Source of the DNA: Streptomyces calvus | Lineage (GTDB): Bacteria > Actinomycetota > Actinomycetes > Streptomycetales > Streptomycetaceae | Direction of reading: 5' to 3' | Assembly: GCF_006782915.1 (NCBI RefSeq) | Contig: NZ_VCNP01000058.1 | Span: forward strand, 186,001-250,000 | Length of the DNA stretch: 64,000 nt | Shown here: positions 56,812 to 64,000 of the stretch, one piece after another | Numbering within the stretch: the first letter of the stretch is position 1 | Layout of the letters: each line of letters starts with the position of its first letter | Translations under genes and position numbers: made by a program | Notes under the pieces: generated by a model | What the model was told of the DNA's origin: nothing | What the model saw: the letters and a program-made list of their open reading frames with translations, nothing else | Databases searched by the model: none

Positions 56812-59800
56812 CGACGTACGACGGCACCACCCACGACGACACCACCTCCGCCGCGCTGCTCGACGCCGGAGCCGTCCTGCCCCCGGGCACCACGGACCGG
56901 GAGGACGCCGACGTCCTCACCGTCCGCACCTACACCCACACCGCCCTGGACGAGCGGAAGATCGTCCGGCTGGTGCCGGGCACGCTCGGCGAGGCCGAGG
57001 ACCTCGCCCTGGACTTCCTCGGACTGGTCCGCGAGCCGGAGACCCGCGAGGTCGGCCAGGTCCGCCGGGAAACCCTCGGCTTCCCCGCATGGGCCCTGGT
57101 CAACGACCCGGCGAACGGACACCACGCGCTGGCCCTGGTCAGGGACGTCGAACGGCTCGCCCGGCAGGCCAAGTCCCGGCCCGGCACCGCGAAGGAGGGC
57201 TTCGAAGCGCTCGGCGAGCGGCTCGGCCGCACCGTGCCGCACTTCCTGCCCACCTTCTACGAACAGGCCGCCCGCGTCTTCCTCCAGCACGAGAACACCA
57301 CCTACGCCTCGGCCTTCTTCGGCAAGGCCCGCGAGGCGGAGCGCGTGCACGCGCTCACCGTCGACGAGGAACGGCAGCGGGCCGTCTTCCTGGAGTTCGC
57401 CTTCGCCGGAGCACTCACGGTCAAGGCGCTCAAGGAGCACGTGAAGGACCTCGCGGCACGGCTCGCGCCGGGCGAGGCCTGGGCGCAGTTCCGGCAGCTG
57501 TCCGTGGAGCGCTGCGCGGCCGGCATGCCGCCGTACGCGTCCCTGCCCCAGGACGCACGCGCCCTGATCAAGGCCGCCGGACTGGACCGGGCCACCGAGG
57601 AGTGCGCGCTGGTCGCCGACCTGATCGCGTCCCCGGCCGCGGTACGCGCCCCCGCCTCCTTCTGGAACACCTACCGGGCGACCCTCGTCCTCCTGGCCGG
57701 ACAGCGGCCGGACGTACGGAGCCGGCTGCTGGAGATCATGCCGGCCGGGCTGGGCCGCTCAACCGGCGACGACGAGTTCTGGCTGGCACTGCTCGCCGAG
57801 ACCGGCGCCGACCGGCTGCTGACGGGCGAGGACCCGGCCGACGGCGTCGACGCGGCGGACTGGCTCAGCCGCTGGGCCCTGCACCGCAAGCACGGCGGCT
57901 CCGCCGGCGGACGCTCGCCCGCCACCCTCGCGCTCGTGGAGCGCATGGCCCCGCGCCTGCGCGCCCAGGGGCGGCCCGTGGACCTCTTCACCGGCCGCTG
58001 GCACGCCGGAGCCGACCTGGACCTGCTCGACCTGTGCGTGGCCGAGGACGTGCCGCTGACCCTGCCCGCGACCGACCAGGACGTCCACCTCCCCGTCAGC
58101 CAGTGGCTGAAGGAGAACCGGCCCGGACAGCGCGACCTGACGGCGCTCGCCGCGCACCCGCGCTGCCGGAACCTGCTGTACAGGTCGGTCGGGAAACTCG
58201 GCGGCCACCGCCCCGACCCCGCGTTGCTGGAGGAACTGGCCGGACACCCCGTCCTGGCCGGCGTACTGCGCGAGTGGCTGGACGACGCCGCGGGCGACCT
58301 GCACGCCGCCGCCGGACTGCCCGCCGCCCGCGAGGCACTGGAACGCCTGCGCCCGTTCCGCGCGGTCGCCGCCCGGGTCGGTGAACAGGCCGTCGCCCGC
58401 GCCGCCGCACTCGACGTCGCACCACTGCTGGGCCGCACCCTGCGCGCCGGCATCCCCGACGAACTGGGCTGGCCCGCCCTCGAGGAGGCGCTGCGGCGGC
58501 TCGACGCCGAGACCCGACGCGGCCGCGACGACACCCTCGCCGTCCACGAGGCATGGCCGGCGCTGATCCTCTCCCGCGGCAACAAGGCGATCGTCGTCGG
58601 ACCGCAGGACATCCTGCTCGAACACGACCTGCGGCTGCCGGTCGAACTGGGCCGCTGGCAGCGGCCGTCGTTCCGCTACACCGACGGCGAACTGCTGGTC
58701 GTCTGGCACCAGGACGGCAAACAGCACGCCTACTGGTCGAACCGCCCCACCGAGGTGTTCCCGCTCGGCGGCGAAAGGCTCTCGCACTGGTACGGCCGTA
58801 CCGACGCGGGCAACACCTCCATCCCGCTGCCCGGCGGCGGCCGCGCCACCGGCGGCCGCGTCCTGCACGCCGGCGACACCGTCGTACCGCCCGCCCGGCC
58901 CGTCCTCGGCGACGGAACGTCCTACTGGCGCCAGGGCCGGCAGGGGCGACGGCAGGTGTGGCTGGAGTACGACCCGGCCACCGGCACCCACGGCCGGGCC
59001 TCGCTGCCCGCGTTCCTGCGGTCCGGCATCCGGGACGGGGCCACCCTGCTCCAGCAGCACTGCTCGGTGCTGCCCCTCCAACCCGGCCTGGAGCACAGCC
59101 CGTTCGGCACGGACGGCACCGTCCTCGGCCGCTGGGTGCGTACCGAGGGCGAGAACGGCGAGACGCGCACCACCGTCGGCACACCGGACGGCCGGACCGT
59201 CACCGTGCCCGGGACAGGCACCCGGATGCCCGGCGTGCCGCTCGGCGCGCTGCGACTGCCCGGCGGCGCCGAGCCCGTCGTCGTCGCCCTGCACCGCCAG
59301 GTCGCCCTGTACACCACCGACGGCGACGGCACCGGAGCGCGGGAACTCGGCCGGATCACACCGCTGCAGCGCGGCGGCGAGTTCGCGGCGGGCACGCCCC
59401 TCGTCCCGCCCGTCGACTTCTGGCACGCGCTGCGGCCGCGCGACGAGGAAGCCTCGGCGGCCCTGCGGTCCCTGACCGACGAGCAGGCGGACGCGCTGCT
59501 GCGCGCCGGGGCCCGGACACTGGCGGAGCGGCAGGCGAAGGTTGCGGCGGCCGCCGCCGGCGCGGACCGGCCGTCCGCGCCGCACCACGACGCCGGGGAC
59601 ACCACCGCCGAGCCCGCCGTGCCGAGCGCCGACGAGGTCCTGCGCGCAGTGGTCGCCGACCGCGTGCCCGCCCTCACCGACCCCCGTCTGCTCACCGGCG
59701 TCACCGCCCTCGTGCACGCGGTGCTGCGCCTCGCCGAGTCCGTCGCCGGCTTCGTGCAGCCTCCCGTGGAACGTCCCAGGACCGAACGCCGGCACGCCGA

Positions 59801-61859
59801 AGGCATGTTCGCCGACTACAGCCCCGAGGACGGCGACGACCGGACGCTGCGCGAGGCGACTGCCGGACTCGCCCACCTGCACGGCTGGTGGAGCAGCACA
59901 CCGCGGTGGAACGCACTGCGTCAGATCCGTGCCGTCAACCACGTCCTGTCCGGCCGGCCCGCCGACGGCAGGCCCCTGCCCGACACCTGCCGGCTCACCG
60001 GGCCCGCAGACGGCTGGAGCAGCGAGGAATTCACCGTCCCCGGCATCGGCACGAGCTGGCCGGCCGTGCTGGGCGTGCTGCGCCCGCTCGCCTACCGCGC
60101 CGCCTCACCCGCCCTGACACCGGCCCACCGCCGGGCGCTGCTCCTGCTGTTCGAGGCCGTCGCCGACGGCCCGCTGGCCGCACCCGGGGGAGCACTGCGC
60201 GAGGTCGTGCTCGGCGAACCGCACGGCACGCAGGACCGCACCGGCCAGGTGCTGCGCCGCGACGGCCGCACCGTCGTCGTCCTCGGCAGCCACACCGCGG
60301 GCCGCCCCCACGGGCGCGTGTGGTGGCTGGCCCTGGACCACGACCCGGCCGGCGCGTTCGGCGCGATCGCGCACTTCACCCTGGAACGCGAGACCGCGCA
60401 CCCACCGGTGTTCCCCGCCGACGCACTGACCGCGGTCACCGACCTGATCCGGGACAAGGGCGCCGCGCCCTGGCAGCCGGACGCGCCCGCCGCACTCGCC
60501 GCCGCGACACGCGACGGACTCGGACCCGTGCAGGCGGCCCTGCTGCTCGCCGGCAAGCCGGCGCAGCACACCGACGAGGTGAGCGCCACCACCGGGCTGA
60601 AGCCGCGGCAGAAACAGCTCGGCGACGCCCTCCTCACCTCGCTGGGTTTCGCCGACCAGGCGGCGCTCGTCGGCGCACTGCTGCCCGACGACCCCGCCGA
60701 CCTGTGGACGACCGGGCCGGACACCGGCGCGGCGGGCCGGGTGTGGAGCGAGCGCCTCGACGGGATGGTCCGCCTGCCCGAGGACCTCGCCGCCGACCTC
60801 ACCCTGGCCGGCGTGGCCACCGGCTCCGCCGAGGAGGTGCTCAACCCCGGCCGCACCCCATGGATCAGCCGCACCACCGTGCAACGGCCGGACAAGGACG
60901 GCAACCTCGTCCCGGACGACCCCCGCGCCCTGCCCGGCCGGTACCACCTGGTACGCGCCGTGACCACTCTGGCCGGCCTCGCCTACTCCCTGCCGTACGG
61001 GCACCCGCTGCGCGCCCTGCTGCCGGACGGACTGGCCGCGCTGCGCCGCCGCGTCGCCGACCAGGAACTGCTGCTGGACCTCGACGTGGCGTGGACGGAA
61101 ACGGGCTCGTCGACCGCCGTCGAACTGCGCAAGGCGTACGGACTGCCCGCCACCGGCGGCGCCGACGCCCACGGCTCCACCCCGGTCGGCGAGGCACTGG
61201 TCCTGCGCCCCTGGTACGGCGACCAGGAGACCGTCCTGGTCCGCCCGGCCGCCCTCACCGGGTCCGACGACCCCGTCCTCGCACTGGTCGCAGGGCTCGT
61301 CGGACCGGGACGCGGCGAGGGCCTGCAGGCCCTGCGGACCCTCCTGGACGAGGAACTCCTGCGCGCCGTCACGGCCGGCATCGATCCCGAAGGCCCCACC
61401 GGCCACGCCCAGGACCCGACGGTCAGTGTGCCCGGCCTGGTCGCCGAGGTCGCCGAGACCCACGGCCTGGGCGAGGACGCGGCCGCGCTCTACCTGCAAC
61501 TGCTGGCCCTGCCCGACCCGACGGACCGCAACTGCGCCCGCTGGACCGGCTGGAAACCCGCCCGCATGAAGAAGGCCCGAGCCGAACTGGCCGCCGCCGG
61601 CCCGGTCGTCGAGGCGAAGCGGGCCCGCGCCGGGCGCACCCTCTTCCTGCCGTGCGGCTGGCTGGACCTGAAGTCGCCCGCGCTGCCGGTGGAGATCTGG
61701 AAGCAGGGCCTCTACCCGGTCGGCGGCACCTCCCGTGCGGTGCCGCTGATGCCGGTGCCCGACCTGTTCCACCGCGCGTGGGACCGGGTCCGCGCCGGCG
61801 ACGCCCCGGCCTACGAGGAACTCACCACCCGCGCCACCCGCAAGGGCCGCCGCCGATGA
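56808..61859 (+). CDS. Very large protein of the DUF4132/MoxR operon (1,683 residues)
   Basis: No family recognised with confidence. It has no signal peptide and few hydrophobic runs, so it is cytoplasmic. Long helical, repeat-like stretches fill the first 600 residues (for example FEALGERLGRTVPHFLPTFY, KALKEHVKDLAARLAPGEAW, LEELAGHPVLAGVLREWL), and the middle (about 620-880) looks beta-rich (KAIVVGPQDILLEHDLRLP, WQRPSFRYTDGELLVVWHQDG). The C-terminal 60 residues (MKKARAELAAAGPVVEAKRARAG) could be a winged helix. The ATG overlaps the DUF4132 stop, and its own stop overlaps the MoxR ATG. It may be a scaffold or sensor for the ATPase. Confidence 0.85.
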   Translation: MTTYDGTTHDDTTSAALLDAGAVLPPGTTDREDADVLTVRTYTHTALDERKIVRLVPGTLGEAEDLALDFLGLVREPETREVGQVRRETLGFPAWALVNDPANGHHALALVRDVERLARQAKSRPGTAKEGFEALGERLGRTVPHFLPTFYEQAARVFLQHENTTYASAFFGKAREAERVHALTVDEERQRAVFLEFAFAGALTVKALKEHVKDLAARLAPGEAWAQFRQLSVERCAAGMPPYASLPQDARALIKAAGLDRATEECALVADLIASPAAVRAPASFWNTYRATLVLLAGQRPDVRSRLLEIMPAGLGRSTGDDEFWLALLAETGADRLLTGEDPADGVDAADWLSRWALHRKHGGSAGGRSPATLALVERMAPRLRAQGRPVDLFTGRWHAGADLDLLDLCVAEDVPLTLPATDQDVHLPVSQWLKENRPGQRDLTALAAHPRCRNLLYRSVGKLGGHRPDPALLEELAGHPVLAGVLREWLDDAAGDLHAAAGLPAAREALERLRPFRAVAARVGEQAVARAAALDVAPLLGRTLRAGIPDELGWPALEEALRRLDAETRRGRDDTLAVHEAWPALILSRGNKAIVVGPQDILLEHDLRLPVELGRWQRPSFRYTDGELLVVWHQDGKQHAYWSNRPTEVFPLGGERLSHWYGRTDAGNTSIPLPGGGRATGGRVLHAGDTVVPPARPVLGDGTSYWRQGRQGRRQVWLEYDPATGTHGRASLPAFLRSGIRDGATLLQQHCSVLPLQPGLEHSPFGTDGTVLGRWVRTEGENGETRTTVGTPDGRTVTVPGTGTRMPGVPLGALRLPGGAEPVVVALHRQVALYTTDGDGTGARELGRITPLQRGGEFAAGTPLVPPVDFWHALRPRDEEASAALRSLTDEQADALLRAGARTLAERQAKVAAAAAGADRPSAPHHDAGDTTAEPAVPSADEVLRAVVADRVPALTDPRLLTGVTALVHAVLRLAESVAGFVQPPVERPRTERRHAEGMFADYSPEDGDDRTLREATAGLAHLHGWWSSTPRWNALRQIRAVNHVLSGRPADGRPLPDTCRLTGPADGWSSEEFTVPGIGTSWPAVLGVLRPLAYRAASPALTPAHRRALLLLFEAVADGPLAAPGGALREVVLGEPHGTQDRTGQVLRRDGRTVVVLGSHTAGRPHGRVWWLALDHDPAGAFGAIAHFTLERETAHPPVFPADALTAVTDLIRDKGAAPWQPDAPAALAAATRDGLGPVQAALLLAGKPAQHTDEVSATTGLKPRQKQLGDALLTSLGFADQAALVGALLPDDPADLWTTGPDTGAAGRVWSERLDGMVRLPEDLAADLTLAGVATGSAEEVLNPGRTPWISRTTVQRPDKDGNLVPDDPRALPGRYHLVRAVTTLAGLAYSLPYGHPLRALLPDGLAALRRRVADQELLLDLDVAWTETGSSTAVELRKAYGLPATGGADAHGSTPVGEALVLRPWYGDQETVLVRPAALTGSDDPVLALVAGLVGPGRGEGLQALRTLLDEELLRAVTAGIDPEGPTGHAQDPTVSVPGLVAEVAETHGLGEDAAALYLQLLALPDPTDRNCARWTGWKPARMKKARAELAAAGPVVEAKRARAGRTLFLPCGWLDLKSPALPVEIWKQGLYPVGGTSRAVPLMPVPDLFHRAWDRVRAGDAPAYEELTTRATRKGRRR

Positions 61860-63064
61860 CCACCGTCCACCCGCACCCGGAAGACACCGCACCGATGACC
61901 ACCACCCTCCCTCCCGCCCCGGCCCGGCAGATCGTCCCGCCCGAGGACCGGTACGCGACCGAACTGGCCTTCCTCGCCGCGTACGACGACGGGCCCCGCC
62001 CGCCCGCGTGGCGGCTCACCCCGCGCGCCGTCGTCACGTTCGTCATGGGCAGCGACGGACAGGCACTCGGACTGCCCGACGGGGCGCAGGCCACCGAAGG
62101 CGTACCGCAACGGCTGGTGATCGAGGGCAAGTTCGTCGGCGACCGGGCGCTGGTCGAACGGTGCGTGGTGACCCTCGCCGGAGAGCGCGGCCTGCTGCTC
62201 GTCGGCGAGCCCGGCACCGCCAAGTCGATGCTGTCGGAACTGCTCTCCGCCGCCGTGTGCGGCACCAGCGGCCTGGTCGTGCAGGGCACCGCGGGCACCA
62301 CCGAGGACCAGCTCAAGTACGGCTGGAACTACGCGCTGCTGCTGGCGCAGGGCCCCAGCCGGCAGGCGCTGGTGCCGTCGCCCGTCATGACCGCCATGTC
62401 CCGGGGCGCCGTCGCCCGCGTCGAGGAGGTCACCCGCTGCCTGCCCGAGGTGCAGGACTCGCTGGTGTCACTGCTCTCCGAGCGGCGCATCGCGGTACCC
62501 GAACTGGCCGGCACCGAGGACGCGCTGGCGCACGCGGCGCCCGGCTTCACCCTCATCGCCACCGCCAACCTCCGCGACAAGGGCGTCTCCGAGATGTCCG
62601 CGGCCCTCAAGCGCCGCTTCAACTTCGAGACGGTCGGACCCATCGGCGACCTCGACGCCGAGACCGCGCTGGTGCGTGGCCAGGCACGGGCGTCCGTGGA
62701 GCGGGCCGGGGCACCGTTCCAGGTGGACGACGCCGTGCTGGAGGCCCTGGTCACCGCGTTCCGCGACCTGCGCGAGGGCCGGTCGGCGGAGGGCTGGGAG
62801 GTGGAACGCCCGTCGACGGTGATGAGCACCGCCGAGGCCGTGTCCGTCGCCGGCGCGCTCGCCCTCGCGGCGGCGTACTTCCCGGGCGACCGGGACGTGC
62901 TGGGCCTGCTGCCCGGTCACCTGCTCGGCGTGGTCCGCAAGGACGACCCCGCCGACGCGGCCCGGCTGCGCGGCTACTGGGACGGCCCCGTCCGGCGCCG
63001 CGCCGAGCAGGGTTCCGCCACCTGGCGCACCCTGTGGGACCTGCGTACGGTGCTGGAGGACTGA
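61856..63064 (+). CDS. MoxR-family AAA+ ATPase (YehL-like)
   Basis: 402 residues. After an N-terminal extension (about 1-95) comes the AAA core: Walker A GEPGTAKS (117-124), Walker B region VARVEEVTR (E190-E191, where most AAA proteins have Asp-Glu), sensor 1 ATANLRD (Asn238), and arginine finger candidates Arg253-Arg254 (LKRRFN). MoxR ATPases act as chaperones that remodel proteins, usually with VWA-domain partners. The ATG overlaps the preceding stop by four bases. DUF5682 follows five bases later. Confidence 0.93.
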   Translation: MTTVHPHPEDTAPMTTTLPPAPARQIVPPEDRYATELAFLAAYDDGPRPPAWRLTPRAVVTFVMGSDGQALGLPDGAQATEGVPQRLVIEGKFVGDRALVERCVVTLAGERGLLLVGEPGTAKSMLSELLSAAVCGTSGLVVQGTAGTTEDQLKYGWNYALLLAQGPSRQALVPSPVMTAMSRGAVARVEEVTRCLPEVQDSLVSLLSERRIAVPELAGTEDALAHAAPGFTLIATANLRDKGVSEMSAALKRRFNFETVGPIGDLDAETALVRGQARASVERAGAPFQVDDAVLEALVTAFRDLREGRSAEGWEVERPSTVMSTAEAVSVAGALALAAAYFPGDRDVLGLLPGHLLGVVRKDDPADAARLRGYWDGPVRRRAEQGSATWRTLWDLRTVLED

Positions 63065-63069
63065 CGGCC

Positions 63070-64000
63070 GTGTCCCTCACCCACGGGGCCGACGCCTCGC
63101 GCGACACCGGCGGCGCGGGCGTCCTGCCCGTCCCGCCCGACGAGGCGCTCGCCGCCCTCACCGGCCCCCGCGCGCCCTACCTCATCGGGGTACGGCACCA
63201 CGCGCCCTCCCTGGCCGCCGTCGTGCCCGCGCTGCTCGACGCGGCGGAGCCGGAGGTGCTGCTCGTCGAACTGCCCGCCGAGATGCAGCAGTGGCTGCCG
63301 TGGCTGGGACACGAGGAGACGCGGGCCCCCGTGGCGCTCGCCGCCGCTCCCGGTGACGGGAGCGGCGGTGGGCCGGCGTTCTATCCGTTCGCCGACTTCT
63401 CGCCCGAACTGGCCGCCGTCCGCTGGGCCGCCCGCACCGGCACACCGGTGATCGCCTGCGACCTGCCGCTCGCCGACCCCGCCTGGTCCGAGGGCCGGCG
63501 GGCCGTGGGGGAGCGGTCCGGGGGGCCCGGCCTCGCCACCGCCGTACGGGCCCGGCTGACGGGCCGGCCCGGGGACGACCTGTGGGACCGGCTGGTCGAG
63601 GCGGCCGCCCCCGGCTCCCCGCCGGAGGCCCTGCGCCGGGCCGCCCTGCTCACCGGGTGGGCGCTGCGCGAGGACGCGGCCGCCTCGGGCGGGGTACCGG
63701 TACTGGACCTGCGGCGCGAGCGGTGGATGCGGGACCGGCTGGCCGAGGCCACCGCGCGCGGCGAACGGGCCGCCGTGCTGGTCGGCGCGTTCCACGCGCC
63801 GGCGCTCGTGGCCCGGGACAGCGGGCCGGACACGGAGGCCGACGGCGTGTCCGGCGGATCGGAGCGCGGGGAGCGGAGCACGGCCGACGCGCCGGTGTCC
63901 GCCTGGACCACCTCGCTGATCCCGTACACCTACGCCCTGCTCGACGAGCGGTCCGGCTACCCGGCGGGCATCCGGGACCCGGAGTGGCAGGACATGGTGC
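63070..64000 (+). CDS. DUF5682-family protein (YehM-like), 3' truncated by the window
   Basis: Open from GTG 63070 to the last base, 310 codons without a stop. GGAGG lies ten bases upstream. The motif YLIGVRHHAPSLAAVVPALLDAAEPEVLLVELPAEM is the DUF5682 hallmark (G-V-R-H-H), and FADFSPELAAVRWA and AVLVGAFHAPAL also fit. DUF5682 genes sit between MoxR and VWA genes in many bacteria (E. coli YehM). The protein is incomplete here, so its C-terminal half cannot be judged. Confidence 0.85.
   Translation, partial: MSLTHGADASRDTGGAGVLPVPPDEALAALTGPRAPYLIGVRHHAPSLAAVVPALLDAAEPEVLLVELPAEMQQWLPWLGHEETRAPVALAAAPGDGSGGGPAFYPFADFSPELAAVRWAARTGTPVIACDLPLADPAWSEGRRAVGERSGGPGLATAVRARLTGRPGDDLWDRLVEAAAPGSPPEALRRAALLTGWALREDAAASGGVPVLDLRRERWMRDRLAEATARGERAAVLVGAFHAPALVARDSGPDTEADGVSGGSERGERSTADAPVSAWTTSLIPYTYALLDERSGYPAGIRDPEWQDMV

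Noticed and set aside
1..64000. Search for tRNA/rRNA genes, insertion sequences, phage genes, attachment sites and biosynthetic PKS/NRPS clusters.
   Set aside because: None recognised by reading; a computed scan (tRNAscan, ISfinder, antiSMASH) would be needed to exclude small or divergent cases.

Overview
The window is high-GC actinobacterial DNA, most likely a Streptomyces chromosome. Signs are GC-ending codons almost throughout, typical Streptomyces gene sets (an ECF42/DGPF pair, a MalFG-type sugar transporter without its own ATPase, Tat-exported enzymes, many TetR, LacI, HxlR and Lrp regulators) and long perfect-stem hairpins between convergent genes. No rRNA, tRNA, CRISPR array, insertion sequence, phage gene or PKS/NRPS gene was seen. 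It looks like a metabolic and regulatory stretch of an arm or arm-proximal region.

Left part (1-26.5 kb): the end of a two-component system; a divergent azoreductase/HxlR redox pair; a 34-bp tandem repeat; MazG-like, DoxX and NTF2-like genes; a secreted subtilisin-type protease with a strong terminator; pyruvate carboxylase; a membrane protein with an internal duplication; a methyltransferase; a large exported multidomain carbohydrate-active protein; an ECF42 sigma factor coupled to its DGPF partner; glyoxalase-fold, RidA and phosphoribosyltransferase genes; two scars of decayed genes (an MFS exporter joined to a sigma-factor tail, and a RibD/DHFR-like tail); SMP-30, Lrp, SMI1/KNR4 and NmrA-type genes; an NAD-dependent DNA ligase; and a TetR-SGNH esterase pair with a perfect operator.

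Middle (26.6-46.1 kb): a sugar-utilisation island. It has two exported GH43 enzymes, an exported PA14-GH2-LamG enzyme, a cytoplasmic GH2 enzyme, a YtfQRT/YjfF-like ABC importer (gene order binding protein, ATPase, permease, permease), a second binding protein plus MalFG-type permeases, and two paralogous LacI regulators. Six matching 16-bp palindromes (consensus TTTACAWCGWTGKAAN) sit in front of these transcription units, so the island reads as one regulon. Its content suggests furanoside glycans (arabinofuranose or galactofuranose): outer enzymes release sugars or oligomers, the two importers take them up, and the cytoplasmic GH2 finishes cleavage.

Right part (46.2-64 kb): a TetR-controlled drug exporter, an HD-domain hydrolase with a GlxA-type regulator, a Tat-exported beta-carbonic anhydrase, a YrhB-like protein, an aminoglycoside-phosphotransferase-like kinase, and an NPPW methyltransferase preceded by an 18-codon leader ORF and a hairpin that would hide its ribosome-binding site. 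Next are two small genes, one behind tandem 20-bp operators. The window ends in a tightly overlapping operon: a DUF4132-like protein, an unrecognised 1,683-residue protein, a MoxR-family AAA+ ATPase and a truncated DUF5682 protein. This resembles the E. coli yehI/yehL/yehM neighbourhood, and a VWA-domain gene would be expected just beyond the edge.
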